A model generated the notes under the pieces. The model had not been told where the DNA came from. It did no database searches and was given only the letters and a program-made list of their open reading frames with translations. 64,000 nucleotides of DNA from Juglans regia (Eukaryota; Streptophyta; Magnoliopsida; Fagales; Juglandaceae), in NCBI RefSeq assembly GCF_001411555.2, contig NC_049912.1, forward strand, positions 29,117,514 to 29,181,513, in the 5' to 3' direction. The number at the start of each line of letters is the position of its first letter. Position 1 is the stretch's first letter. A program made the position numbers and the translations under genes. Below, in pieces: positions 32,795-44,628 of this stretch.

Positions 32795-32803
32795 ATTTAT
32801 GAT
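32795..32803. other. Right 9-bp target duplication of the MULE
   Basis: ATTTATGAT, identical to 31063-31071. Confidence 0.9.
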
Positions 32804-32835
32804 ACTTTATAACTGCAAATACTATTTTTCTTACT

Positions 32836-35800
32836 ACTTTGCTCTGCGTGCAATGTGCGTGATTTTACAATTCAATATGAAGTATGTAAAAATAGCAGGA
32901 AGAAAAACAAAAATGTTATCCTTTAGATTCAATTTGATAATTTCCCATCATAATCATTTAAAATATGACACGTCAATCAATATAATTTTAGATAACAAAC
33001 TTAAGATTTAGAATATAATTAATTTTTAAAAAAAAAAGATAAAGAGAAATAAATATTGCAACGGACGTAGCGAATTCCAACGACATCGGGTTTGTCGTCG
33101 ATAAAAGTCAAATAACATAAAGTTGAAAAAGATCTAATGAAGCCAAACAAATGTGTCATTACAGATCATGTACGTTGTACCTAAGCCAAATAAATCCTTT
33201 TATTTATTTATTTATTTTTTTAAAAAAAGATATAAACTAACGATGAACACAAGACGATCGAAGAACATGGATCCACTATAGTTGTACGGCCATTCGGCAT
33301 CCATTGTCGAATATCCACAAATTGTTTATGTTATCACAACATCCCTAAAGAATTAAGAAATATTATCCATTTATTTTACGCTAAGCAATTAGATTAATCA
33401 GAATCTAAAATATTAATATTAATTAGTCTGGTACTTAATTAACCCTGCATTCACACGCACGCACCAATTACAAAACCCCGACGTGTATTATAACTCCCGT
33501 TTATATATATATATATGGGTAGTAGCTAGCTAGCTAGCTAGCTAGACTCTTTCGTCTTACACCGAACAAATGCATGCATGAGAATAAATATTAGATATAT
33601 ATTAATTAGCTACGAACGACCAAGTACAATCATTGAGTTTTTTAATTAAACAGCCCCATACCATGCTAAAGTTAACAACTTTGGAAGAGACAAGCCACGT
33701 TTAATCATTAAGGAGGAGGAATGGGATTGGGTTCTGACTATTTATATAAGTGAGAGATATGTTATATTTCACATAATTAGTTTTATAAAAAAAAATGGAA
33801 TGAATGGAATTGTTTTGTTCTCTTTTAGTATGCTTTGTATATATTATGCTTGAAAAAAAGGTTGGTGGGAATCAAGTTAGCAGTTCACATGTCAATGACC
33901 ATGAAAAATAAATAAATAAAATAAATAAAAATAATGTTATATATAGTCATGAGTATTAGTATTGAATTATGCATCTGTATATCATGTATCTACATATTTG
34001 TATAATATGATCTTAAATTAGACTGTATTAGATTATGCATATCTAAAAATTTACATAGTTATGAATAGTATATTTACAAATTTGAAGATACAATATTCAC
34101 ACCCCAAATCTTATTTTACTATTTTTTTCCTCTCTCTCTCTCTCAGTCTCCACCAACAAAAACAAACATTCTCTCAAAATATTTCTTTCTCCTTGCTCTC
34201 TCTCTCAATACCAATAGAAAGAAATCCGAAAAAAAACAATTTTATAAAAAAAAAATTATTATTATTTGACTCAAAGATGCATAATACAATGTAAGAGTTT
34301 TTCTTGATATACAAAATTAATCTTCAAAAAATATAATTTTACATATACATATAATAGGGAAACCAATGCTAACGCTCTGTGTGTAAATCCAACGTGCTCT
34401 GTTTGAGAAAAATAGAATTTGCCGTTAAATTTTTTTTTTTTTTTTTCTACAGATCTCAAATTTATTTATAATTTTTTTAAAAGAAATAGGTGTGCCTTGC
34501 ACATGACCCCTATGCACTATAAATAAAAATTCTCAATAAATAAGTAAATAAGTAAAGCATCAAACTTCACCTGTCCCAAAACAGTTTAAAAAAAGGGTTA
34601 GGTCAAATTGAACATTTATTACGTATCATTAAAATCTATAACTTGAGTGACTGCTTTGATCTTCTTATAGGAAGCAAAATCCATGTAAATTTTTTTTAAA
34701 AGTAAGGCTCAGTGATCATGTTTTCCATCGAGGTGCCAGAGTGGCAATTTTAGACAATCCAACGAGGCACCCCAACAATATATATAAATATAACATGCAC
34801 GTGGGCTCGAAAATAGATTTTTAAGCACTGATTAGAGAAAATATATATATATATATATGTAAAGTATGAAACAGCCCACTGTTTTGAAGCAAAACCACAA
34901 TAACACAAAACATACCACCTTATCAATAGGGTCGATCATTAAGTCACTAATTTCGAAATGGTTTTAGTTTGCATTAATTAACCAACAAAAGTGTTTTCTC
35001 TTACAAACTTATAATTACTTTGAAATTTAGTACGCATCAACATACTTTCCTAGGGATAAATAAAATGGATCGATCCCTATTGCATTAGCATCCAAATCCC
35101 ATATGTATTGTCGATGTCCATCAAATTAATTATCACCGTTTATTCAATAGCAAGCATATTCAAAAGTTAATCAATCCTTTTTGGATTGTTACGAAAAACA
35201 CAAACGTATTTTAAAGTAGAGCGATCTAATCAAAAAATTAATCAGATTAACAAAACGATAAATTAGTAACGATGGGTTAAATCATGACCGACAAAGAATC
35301 GGCGATCACATGATAAAATCATCACCATCCGATTTTGTTGTCGCGATCATAGTAAAAATGAAAAAAAAAAAAAGTAAGTAATTTTTTTTTTAATTTAGTT
35401 TGAAATCTATTTGCTATTTTTATGTTATATTTTATTACAAAAAAATATTGTACGATATATTTTAAATGATTATCATTTAAGTAATTGAAACTTACAATAG
35501 TTTAAAATGCACAATTATCAATTATTTTATTGAATAGAAACAAAATTTAAAATGATTAATAGTATTGCATGCTATAAGCTATTGCTTTTTTATTTATTTA
35601 AACCCACCGATCTTCGCATTTACGATGGGATCTGACAAATTAATGCTTTAGAGAAAGATAGGGGTTAAAATTATGGAGGCAATGGATGAAGAAATCTAAA
35701 GTAGTACTAGGTTGTTGGCCATAAGTTGGACATGAAGTATTGTTTGTTTTAAAAAGATGACCTGCCAAAATTTAAGATACCGATGTTAGCTGGCCACACG

Positions 35801-37019
35801 AGGTTATTAATTATTAATTATAGCCATCTCAGCCTCAGAGGATGGGCCCCTCAACCCCCGCCAAAAGTCTTCATTTCCGGCGTTGGACTAGGAGTCAGTC
35901 TAGGAAAACTGATACCACTTCATAATAATTCATGTCCGGCGCGCGTTGCCAAGATGAACGTACGTACGTGATCATCAACTCCATCGCCTGAGCTTTTATT
36001 TCTGTCTTGATTTTTTTTTTTGAAAACAAAAAACAAAATAGCACTCGTCTAAGAAATCTTACTTGTGTAATAGGTTTCATTTCTTTTTAAAGAGTTTGTA
36101 TGGAATTTATAACATGCATTGCATGCCCATTATTTATACATATATAGAATAATTAATGCATGGGTGCCATATGATAATTAAAACAAGGCGCTAATTAATT
36201 AAAGAAGTCTAAAAAGAAAAAATAAAGATTAATATGGGTAAATTACAAACTCATAATCAATATTGCATGCTAGCTCTAGCTAACTCCTATTAATGTTAAG
36301 CTAGCTAGCTAGCTAGCTCCCTTCATATATCCGTGGATAAATTTATTTATGAGTCCGCACTAATTAATTATTTTGTTCATGACTTGTAATAACTTGTCAC
36401 AAAAGATCAGACGTGTATAGCGGCTGGCTAGGAGCAACACCGGACTTTCCATTGGGAGATCTTGGTACTGCGTACGTACGTCGTACGTTGGACTCTCCAC
36501 AAAAGAAAATTGATATTATATACCTCGATCGATCGGTTGGGGGTTGGTTTGCCAATGACCCATGCAGCTTGTACTAGTTAAGAGGTTGAGACGTCATTAC
36601 TGAGGAGTTCTTTGTCATGAAAGAGTTAAGAGAGAAAAAAAATCTTATACAGTCATGATATTAATGATGATCATGAGTACATGATTGATTCGAACTATAA
36701 CTAACTGAAAATTAATAGTTTCGAACTGCATATAATGTACGAATGCTTCACGTATATATGAAAATAGATGAGACTCAACTAATTAATATATTATATATAT
36801 ATGTCGTGTCAATATCGTCTTTTCATTAGAAGTACTACTACATATTGATCTATATTCTTTTACCAAATAAAATTACCAAATAATTGATAAACATCAACGG
36901 CGTTGGATTTGTCTGCAGGCTGAAACTTGATTAATTACGAGAATATTTTAAACCGCGTGATTATATATTCATCTGGCTAAAAAATATCTCAGATCCTCGA
37001 GCCTTTGGTTTTCTCGTTT
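32836..37019. other. AT-rich intergenic DNA, no gene recognised
   Basis: 4.2 kb without any convincing coding or RNA signal. Simple (CTAG)n runs occur at 33523-33545 and 36300-36318, and CT runs at 34131-34144. The short frames here are low-complexity. Confidence 0.5.
33523..33545. repeat. (CTAG)n tetranucleotide repeat
   Basis: About six tandem GCTA units; a shorter run of the same motif lies at 36300-36318. Confidence 0.85.
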
Positions 37020-37215
37020 GTTTTTAAAAAAAAATTCAATTTATTTTATTTCATTTAATTATTATAATTTTATCAAATTTCTATATAAAATAAAATAAAT
37101 AATTTAATTTTTTCAAATCTTAAAATAAAAATAATATTAAAAAAATTATTCTAAAAATATTTTATTTATTCAACTTTCAACTTTTATCTCAATTCATCTG
37201 ATCTATAAAAACAAA
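37020..37215. repeat. MITE, family A, inverted and diverged copy
   Basis: TTTTATTTCATTTAATTATTA, CAAATTTCTATATAAAATAA, AATCTTAAAATAAAAATAAT, and the right end CTTTTATCTCAATTCATCTG. Confidence 0.5.
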
Positions 37216-37939
37216 CAAGACAGTTAATTAGGTCTCAATATTTATGGCCTTAATTAGAATGGCACTTAATTAAATAATTAGTTTGTAACGTCGGCGTACC
37301 ATATTGGATGTCACCATCTGATCATCTCATGCTGATCTCTCAGCTCTCACACTATCTTTGGAATTATCTTCACCGTTTCTTTGACAAAAAAAATTACAAA
37401 AATTAAATGCCAATTTTATTTTTATTTTTATTGAAGAGAACTAATTAATTTCAAAATTGTAAAGGAGTTTAGGAAAAACTCATTTTGCTGCCCTCATGCA
37501 TATATATATGGTCAATCAGTTAGATTCAGTCTTATATATATATATATATATATAGATGATGACCTGACTCCATCATTAGGAATATTTATCTTTTTTTGCA
37601 TCTACTCGATCTCTACCCTCCCACACATTTTTTTTAAGGAAAATCTTATTATTTATTCATTCATCAAGAGAAACTTACATCCATGACCTGGTATATGTGG
37701 AGATATCTCCATATCAACCATTTGGAACTCCACCAGTACAATACTGGACTGATCTAGATTTCACTGTCATTAATACTCTTTACAGACAAACGTCCAAAAG
37801 ATAGCAATCTGTCTAAACAGAGACTCAACCAAACCCTTTATAAAAATGGAGGATTCAACCTCTACGGACACAATCGTCCAAGAGACGAACTCCTTTTTTA
37901 TTTTTATTGTACAATAAGGAAAGCAAGAATATAAAATTA

Positions 37940-38395
37940 TGGATTACAGTTTGGACCAATTTCGATAGACTTTAACGGCGCGTGAAGGCAACAAATTTGT
38001 CTCTTTTCAGTCACAAAAGTCATATATAAAAGATTTGGAAATGACGATTCCGATGATCTAGCGCGTGTGGTTAGAAGAGTTGCCGGAAGGAGTGGCGCGC
38101 GAGGAGCACGCATAGTTGTGAGCAGCACTTGAGGACCACGCGAGGTGATTTCTGCAAAACCGCCATTATCCTCCAAACAATTTGTGGCTTGAAAGTCTTC
38201 TTGTGTTGCGCATGTTTTTCGAGAGTTATCGGAAAACTGTAGATCTAACTTTTTTGGCATTGAAGAAAGAAAATAAACTAAGAAATGAGAGAAAGAAGGG
38301 AGAAGGACGGAGAGAAAGGAGAAATGAGGGAAGGAAAGGGAGGAGAAGGGGAAGCCGAGACCTTCTCCTCCTGTGAAAATCAAATCTAGAGGTTT
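37940..38395 (-). repeat. Dispersed repeat R, copy 1
   Basis: Read on the minus strand it shares with 47655-48092 the following in order: a CTCGGCTTCC block, CT-rich stretch, AAAAAAGTTAGATCTACAG, GTGCTCCTCGCGCGCCACTC, CTTCTAACCACACGCG, GAAAAGAGACA, CACGCGCCGTTAAAG, and the end TTGGTCCAAACTGTAAT. A frame of 148 aa crosses it but the equivalent frame in copy 2 differs, so I do not treat it as a gene. Family unknown. Confidence 0.65.
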
Positions 38396-38850
38396 TTTTT
38401 TATTCCTTTTTTTTTTTTTTAGAGTAAGAGAGAGGGTTCCAAAAGGAGAGAAGATCCTTGGTCTAAGTTATCTTCCTCCCACGCATTTCTTGTACCATTG
38501 ACCTCTAGCATTATTGCAATATTTTCTTTTCATTTTTATTTTTTCTTCAAAAAAAAGAAGAAAAAAAGAAACACAACCCTAGAGATGCTAGCATAGGTAT
38601 AATTAATCACTGATCTTCACTCTTAAGATTATTGTTACTGACATTTTTTTAAGAGTCTGGTTCGGATCGAGTTCCTGCCTTTTTTTTTTAATCTTGTACG
38701 TACGAGAACAAATTAAGCATAATACTTCTTGTCTATAAAAATTGGTAGTTGATGCGGGGAGATTTTTAATATTACAATCTTTAATTTGCATGAACAATAT
38801 TCGAGTTATTAATATTAATTTAGATTTGGTATTATTTTAATCTTTGTGCA

Positions 38851-38872
38851 ACTATATATATATATATATATA
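38851..38872. repeat. (AT)n microsatellite
   Basis: AT run in intergenic DNA. Confidence 0.85.
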
Positions 38873-40880
38873 TTGATTCTTAATTTATAGAATTTATTCA
38901 CTCACTTATCCAAAAGGAAGAAAGAGAGAAGGTGGGAGTGGTGTGGAGCGCACCCACGTACATCAGATTTTATATGCGGATCATTGCATTGCATTATTTT
39001 TTCAGGTGTTTGCTTTATGGTAAGCTGGAATCTGTCACTTGGCGCATATATATTGATCATCATGATCAGCTCTCTGCTACAATGACGCATTGTGTCGTTA
39101 ACACAAACAAAAGGACAAATAAGCAGAAGTTCTCGATTCTGGAGATGAGCTAAAGCCCAATTCGAGATTCGAAGCTGCTAAGGATATCGACCAAACAATA
39201 AAATTAAAGAAGAGAAAGGATCGACTATATTCAATTTGAAGGTAATATAACCTGCTACTAGTTTTTGGACAGTGACCGCAAACTGTTGTTTGGGACCAAT
39301 GAGAAAGTTTCAAAACGAGGGAGATCGATCTATCATCGAAAATAATGGAAAATATATATACCGGAACAGTTGCTTTAATTTATGTGTCTTTTTGTCCTGA
39401 AATCTCTGCCTGCATACTCCCAAAGCTCGTGAATCCGATGCCCATGCACTAGCATGCAGGTTCGTCGAGATATAGGATGTTTGAGGTAACTCATGATAAT
39501 TTCTACAGATTAATTAATTAATGTCAGTTAATTACAATAAAAGGTACGATTAGAATTAAGGATATGTTTGAAGATAATGACAAGATAAAAATCTTATATG
39601 TATATATATATATTTATATATGGTGATGATATTGACCATGACATGTCGATGCAGCCTAGTGGTTTGGCGGCAGGGATAATGAAAATAATGATGAAGGGTG
39701 ATTGATTTTCTCTCAAATGGCATTCCGATCGATCATTATTAGTGCATGCTTTAGATCGATTCACAATCTCATCAATTGCTGTAATAAAATTAATATTCAT
39801 GCATGTGACATGTAAGCAAGATAAGAGACAAAGTGGAACTGCGAGGGAAATGACAAGAAAATGCTGCATCAACCTGCAAAGGTACTGACAGACCTTTTTA
39901 TTTCATTTGGCCACAATACTGTGAGAGGACCTGATGGATGATGATGAACAGTGCAGGAAAATCAGGTGAAAATTTTAACCATAACCAGCTTTAATTCTCG
40001 AGAAAGGGATTCTTTCATACAGGAAGATATATATAATATATTGTAAACAACAGTACTTAATGGATCTGCATCATTTCGAATGATAACTAATTAAGATAAG
40101 ATCATTACAATCTATGTGATAGATATCATGTTAGGGCCCAAAAAATTTTAAAGTAGATGAGGACTAAGCACACAGCTAACCTTAGCATGCAGCTTTCTGC
40201 AAAAGTACTACGTACTGATCATATATATTCTTCGTGAGGATTTTAATACTAATTACAGATGGGGAATAAATAACAATTATTAGCCCACTCCGGCCGGTGG
40301 ATCCCGTACGTAGTACTGATACAATATCAATAAATTACTATGTTCATTTTCCCGCTGATCATAAATATCTGTACTAGTGCTTCTTTTAATCTTTTGGACG
40401 TGATTTTCGAAGTCTTCGTCAAAGTATCGAAAGGTCTTGAAACTATACATTATGGCCGTATAAAATGGAGAAACAAGACAATGGCATTTGTTCAAAGTAT
40501 GGAAAAATAAAAATATGTTTGGCAATCCAATCATAGTGTTTTTTTTTTTTTTTTTCAAGTTTTTTATGTGCTTCAATAGTACTCGATCATGTCCTAGTCT
40601 TTTATAAGCATCTGACTATTATTTACCAGGGACGTCGACGTTAGATCAACACGAAGCTAGCTAATACGTACAGTAATACTAGTTGGTGTAAAACTCGGCT
40701 TCTTTCCACTGCATGAATATCAAAGTCGTATATATGCATATCATATATATTCATGAACTGCTTAATTGTTTCTTTGTAAATGCAAACCGTACGTAGACTG
40801 CAGTGATCGATGCCTGAAGTTTGCCAGCTCTCATCCCCAACCTGTAAATTCATGTCGACTTGGGAACTGTTAATTTCTTA

Positions 40881-40911
40881 ACTACTACTACTACTACTAC
40901 TACTTCTACTT
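40881..40911. repeat. (CTA)n microsatellite
   Basis: About eight CTA units followed by CTTCTACTTCC. Confidence 0.9.
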
Positions 40912-42051
40912 CCACCAAGTGATCTATTAATTTTAATCTAATATTCACATTATTCAAGTTAGGTCAGAGCTGTAAAAGGGAGACAGGCCGTGACGCAGAA
41001 TTGATGGGTTATATTTAAACAACCAAATTCTGTAGAAATAGGTATCTTTTAGCTAGCTAGGCTTCACAGTTCACGAACGATCAGCTAGCTCATTGGGCAG
41101 GCGGGAGAGGGTTCATGACTTCTGTCGGTCTTCCACGTTAACATAATACTATTGACCCTCCGGATCCCCCACCTCCTAAAAAACCAAAAGCTAAACATCC
41201 TAAGATGAAGAAGCTGGTAGAGGGAGAAGGCGAAAATAATGAGGGGAGCTAGGCAAGCTGCAGAAAATTATATTGGAAGAGAGCTGCGTGGATAAATTAT
41301 ATAATCAAGTAACTCCATTTTTTCCAATTCGGTTTTAGCCTTTATGCTTATAGATGTATGCATTATTAACATGATCATAATGTTATTATTGGTATTATTA
41401 TTACTACTATTATTAATATCAAAACCTATAGAAAATCCTTATTATAAGTATTATTTGTTAATTATTATTACTATAATTACTATCATCACTATTCATGTGG
41501 ATGCATGACAAATATGCTCCTATTTTTTTTTCCTATAAGCATTAATATCAAGTAATTAATATGAAGAGTTTCCACATCATGCAATTAAATGATTTAACAA
41601 TATTATTATACGATGCATGCCCGTCCATCATAAGATAGTAAGATCTTCTAAAATCTTTGGGATAATAGATCAATATAGGTGGATTTCATCAAATCCCAAG
41701 TATTGCTTCTAATTATAGGTAAAAGAAATCAATGGTATGATTTTTTTTTTTTCAAATTAACAGTACTTATCATTTCGAAATTCAAATTTATTATAAATAT
41801 TTGAAATTAAAATCATGATTATAAATTATTGATTTACAAAATCTATTCCATTAAATTTGAAAGCAATGCAACATAATTTAGTAAATCCATGTTATAACAA
41901 ATTGTCGTACGAATGACCAGACCCCTTTAATATATGATCTTTACGGTAAAATAGCACATAAGTTCCATACACCTAGCAGTCAAGTAAGAATGGCACAAAA
42001 TGACGTCGTTTTCTATATTTCATAGCGCCCCCACACAAAGGACATCTTTGT

Positions 42052-42063
42052 GTGTATATATGC
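42052..42063 (+). promoter_or_regulatory. Candidate TATA element for the MIR172 transcript
   Basis: GTGTATATATGC, about 740 bp before the hairpin. A nearer AT-rich CATATAATTATAA at 42719 is an alternative. Neither is proven. Confidence 0.25.
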
Positions 42064-42795
42064 AGAGCACCTCTCGATGAAGTCCTTCCTCACCTACTAT
42101 TCCCACTTCTTCGTTTCAAACGCTACTAGATCTTGAGTTGTATTCTTCGGCTTCATCTAGTTCTGGTCCTGATAATACCATTACTTGAGTAGCAGTTTTC
42201 GTTTTGCACTTTTGAATTTTTAGATCCTCTTGATCTTCTTCTAACTCATGTTTCGTTAATTTCTGGTCTTCTTGATCCGTCTCATTCACCCGTATATATT
42301 CTTTTATTATGGCCATATCATTTCGGTGGTGGTTTTTGGCTCTGGATGCCCCAGGGAAATCCGACCCAAGAGTTCAAAACTCCATGATTTACTGCAAAAA
42401 GAATAGTAGTTTGATTTTTTTTTTCTTTGCAAACTATTTAATTTGTCGTGCGTATTAGATTATTTAATCTAAAAAGTACTAAAAAAACTTTACCTTCAGT
42501 TCTTCCTTTCAGCGCAGTTTCTTTAAGAATCATATTTTCCTATTAGGGTTCCTTCGGGTCATTCTGCTACCTTCCCACCCAAATCTTAACAGCCACGTGT
42601 GTCAACCCATGGAGAGTGTTTGAGAAAAACCCAGGTGTGATATAACCTCGTCCGAGTTTCTTCTGTTGACAATAATCTTTCTGTTTTCCTCTTCTTTGAC
42701 TTAAGATTCGATTTCTTTCATATAATTATAATTGGATTTTGGAGCATTATTCCGCTATTTCACCGTTAACGCTTCCACAGTCGTTGTTTGCGGGC

Positions 42796-42816
42796 GCAGC
42801 ATTATTAAGATTCACA
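42796..42816 (+). ncRNA. miR172* (passenger strand, 5' arm)
   Basis: GCAGCATTATTAAGATTCAC plus A. Compared with the common CATCATCAAG star it has T at two positions, which still pair with G of miR172 as wobbles. Confidence 0.85.
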
Positions 42817-42858
42817 TGCCATCAATGCCCGGAGAATCTCTTCCAACTGTGGTATTTG

Positions 42859-42879
42859 AGAATCTTGATGATGCTGCAT
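42859..42879 (+). ncRNA. Mature miR172 (3' arm)
   Basis: 21 nt, AGAATCTTGATGATGCTGCA plus T, a perfect match to the conserved plant sequence as remembered. Confidence 0.96.
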
Positions 42880-42892
42880 CGGCGGATGAATG

Positions 42893-44407
42893 ACTACGAA
42901 AATAGCAGATGACATGTGGTGAGCTCTTGCATCAGAATGAGGTGAACTCTTTTGAACTCGCTGACTTTTCTTTTCCATATCATGTTTTTCTTTTTTCCAC
43001 TTAATTTCGTGGCTATTAATTGGACATGCTGTACTGGACTTTATCCCCCCGCCCTTTTCCTTGCCATTTTTCCTCAAAGACTTGACTGTTTTTTCATTAT
43101 GTATGGTTGATCATTTTAATTAATGAATCGAGGGAGAAATTGAAAGGGAGAGACTATTAAAGTGCAAGAATTAAGAAAGAGTGGGGAACTGTCAAGCTGT
43201 CATGAGATCTCTGCTATTTTCATAGCATATGAAATATGCATATAATTTTCCATTGTGTGCCACGTGTTTGATAGTGGCTTGTTGATACAAATTCAGGTTT
43301 AGGGTTTTGTTAACCCTGAAGAAGAATTTTTTTTGTTGATATCATGCATAGTTCTCTTTTTCTTTTCTTTTTTTCCAGGAAATATATATAAATATATATA
43401 TATATATATCAGTCATGTGGAATCAGGAATTTATCTATGGAGGGTCGGATTAATTAATATTATGATAATGAAAATATCAGTTACAGAATATATTATATGT
43501 ATGATCCATATTGTTTATCATCGTCAAAGATAAAAAATTATAGGTAACTGAAAACTCATTACATTTGTTATATTCCTTCTGAGTCGTTATGGATATGGAG
43601 AAACAAAATAAATGAAAGTAAAGAAACATTTTATAAGATCAAACTCAAGAGATCAGAGAAAAAAGACATGGATAGAAAAAAGAAGTAGAACACTAGAATA
43701 AGGCAAAACTTAAAAATAACTCAAGTTAGAACCGTAAAATGTTACATGCATGTTCATAATGTTATGAGCTGTAGTTCTTTTTTGAATAAAAATATATGCT
43801 TTGGCTTTTATAAAAATCTAGGAGCCAAACTTTTATATAATTTTTATTTTTTTATTTTAAAACATGACTATTAATATAATTTTTTTGGAACATGTACTTA
43901 GCACTTCCAGTCATCGATCGGATGGGTTTCTTAAAACTCTTGAAACCATTCATTGAGCCAAAGCACACACACGCACGAACACACCCTGTTAGCAGTTTTC
44001 AAGCTCGACGGAACAACCTGCATAAAGATCAGATTTTGTGTATATTTTTTAGCGGATCATGTCAAACATGATCAGATCTCTAGCTCTCTGGTAGCTAGAT
44101 ACCATCCAAGAAGTTTTTAGAAAGAATCTTGCGCTTTCAAGCCAAGCCATCTATTAAAGGTATTAAACATAGCTTGTGTGGCTTAGCTACTGTTGGGATA
44201 TTCAAATATAGATAATATGTCGGCCTTCTTCTCTTTTCCTGTAAAAAGTTGGCGAATCTTTGAGAGCTGCTCCTCATTATGTCCTGTTTCATTGTTGTCC
44301 TTTCGTTATTCTTTCTTTGGTTTTGTCCCCAGATCACCCATATTTATTATTGCTGTTGTGAACCAATCAACTGACAAAGAAACGTAGATGATTGGACTTT
44401 CCAACAT
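42893..44407. other. Intergenic DNA downstream of MIR172
   Basis: Probably begins with the 3' part of the primary MIR172 transcript. (AT)n at 43385-43411. No gene recognised. Confidence 0.4.
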
Positions 44408-44628
44408 TTGCTCAGGGCTTGTTTATTTTCGCATACGAGAAGAATGGATATTAAAGTTAAAAATTTAATAAAATATTATTAGAGTGTATTTTTTTAATAT
44501 TTTTTTTATTTTAAAATTTGAAAAATTTAAATTGTTTATTTTATTTTATACGAAAATTTATAAAAATTGTAATAATTAGATGATATGAGATAAATTGTGA
44601 GAAATTATGAAAATAAACGAGACTGCTG
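44408..44628. repeat. MITE, family A
   Basis: AGGGCTTGTTTATTTTCGCA, AATATTATTAGAGTG, TTTTATTTTATACGAAAATT, TAATTAGATGATATGAGATA, and the right end AATAAACGAGACTGC. The ends suggest inverted GTTTATTTTC...GAAAATAAAC. Confidence 0.6.

Larger units (their letters stand above)
30935..32835. repeat. MITE, foldback family B, split by the Pack-MULE
   Basis: 30935-31071 gives the left part (ATAAAATTATAGGTTGCACAC, A-run, AT-rich centre, AATAGGCCATATTTATGAT). 32804-32835 gives the right end (ACTTTATAACTGCAAATACT, ATTTTTC), which matches the usual ...CACAACTGTAAATATCATTTTT end of this family. Removing the MULE and one 9-bp duplication rejoins one continuous MITE. Confidence 0.65.
38396..42051. other. 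Intergenic DNA upstream of MIR172
   Basis: 3.6 kb with no recognised gene. A frame at 39594-39872 (minus) starts with a signal-peptide-like MMQHFLVISLAVPLCLLSCL but has no family match. A (CTA)n run is at 40881-40911. Some of this may be MIR172 regulatory sequence. Confidence 0.4.
42785..42892 (+). ncRNA. MIR172: MIR172 precursor hairpin
   Basis: Produces miR172, which represses AP2/TOE-class transcription factors and so controls phase change, flowering time and floral identity. The mature arm is at 42859-42879: AGAATCTTGATGATGCTGCA plus T, identical to the a-d form of the family. The star arm is at 42796-42816 (GCAGCATTATTAAGATTCAC plus A). The two arms pair over the whole miRNA with two G:U wobbles and one mismatch near the 5' end of miR172, and with 2-nt 3' overhangs, as Dicer products require. 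The lower stem continues (GTTTGCGGGC against GGCGGATGA). The loop of about 42 nt contains CCATCAATGCCCGGAG. The two open frames on the opposite strand (42116-42316 and 42805-43077) are antisense noise. The paralogue letter cannot be given. Confidence 0.96.

Noticed and set aside
37937..38383. 148-aa minus-strand frame with hydrophobic start
   Set aside because: It lies in dispersed repeat R; the second copy of the repeat does not keep the frame.
39594..39872. 92-aa frame with a signal-peptide-like start
   Set aside because: The rest of the frame has no conserved pattern, ends in a low-complexity Ile/Tyr tail, and no promoter or homologue is evident.
42116..42316. Acidic 66-aa minus-strand frame near MIR172
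   Set aside because: No family resemblance; lies antisense to the likely primary miRNA transcript.
42805..43077. 90-aa minus-strand frame overlapping the MIR172 hairpin
   Set aside because: Its sequence is the complement of the hairpin; conservation there is explained by the miRNA.
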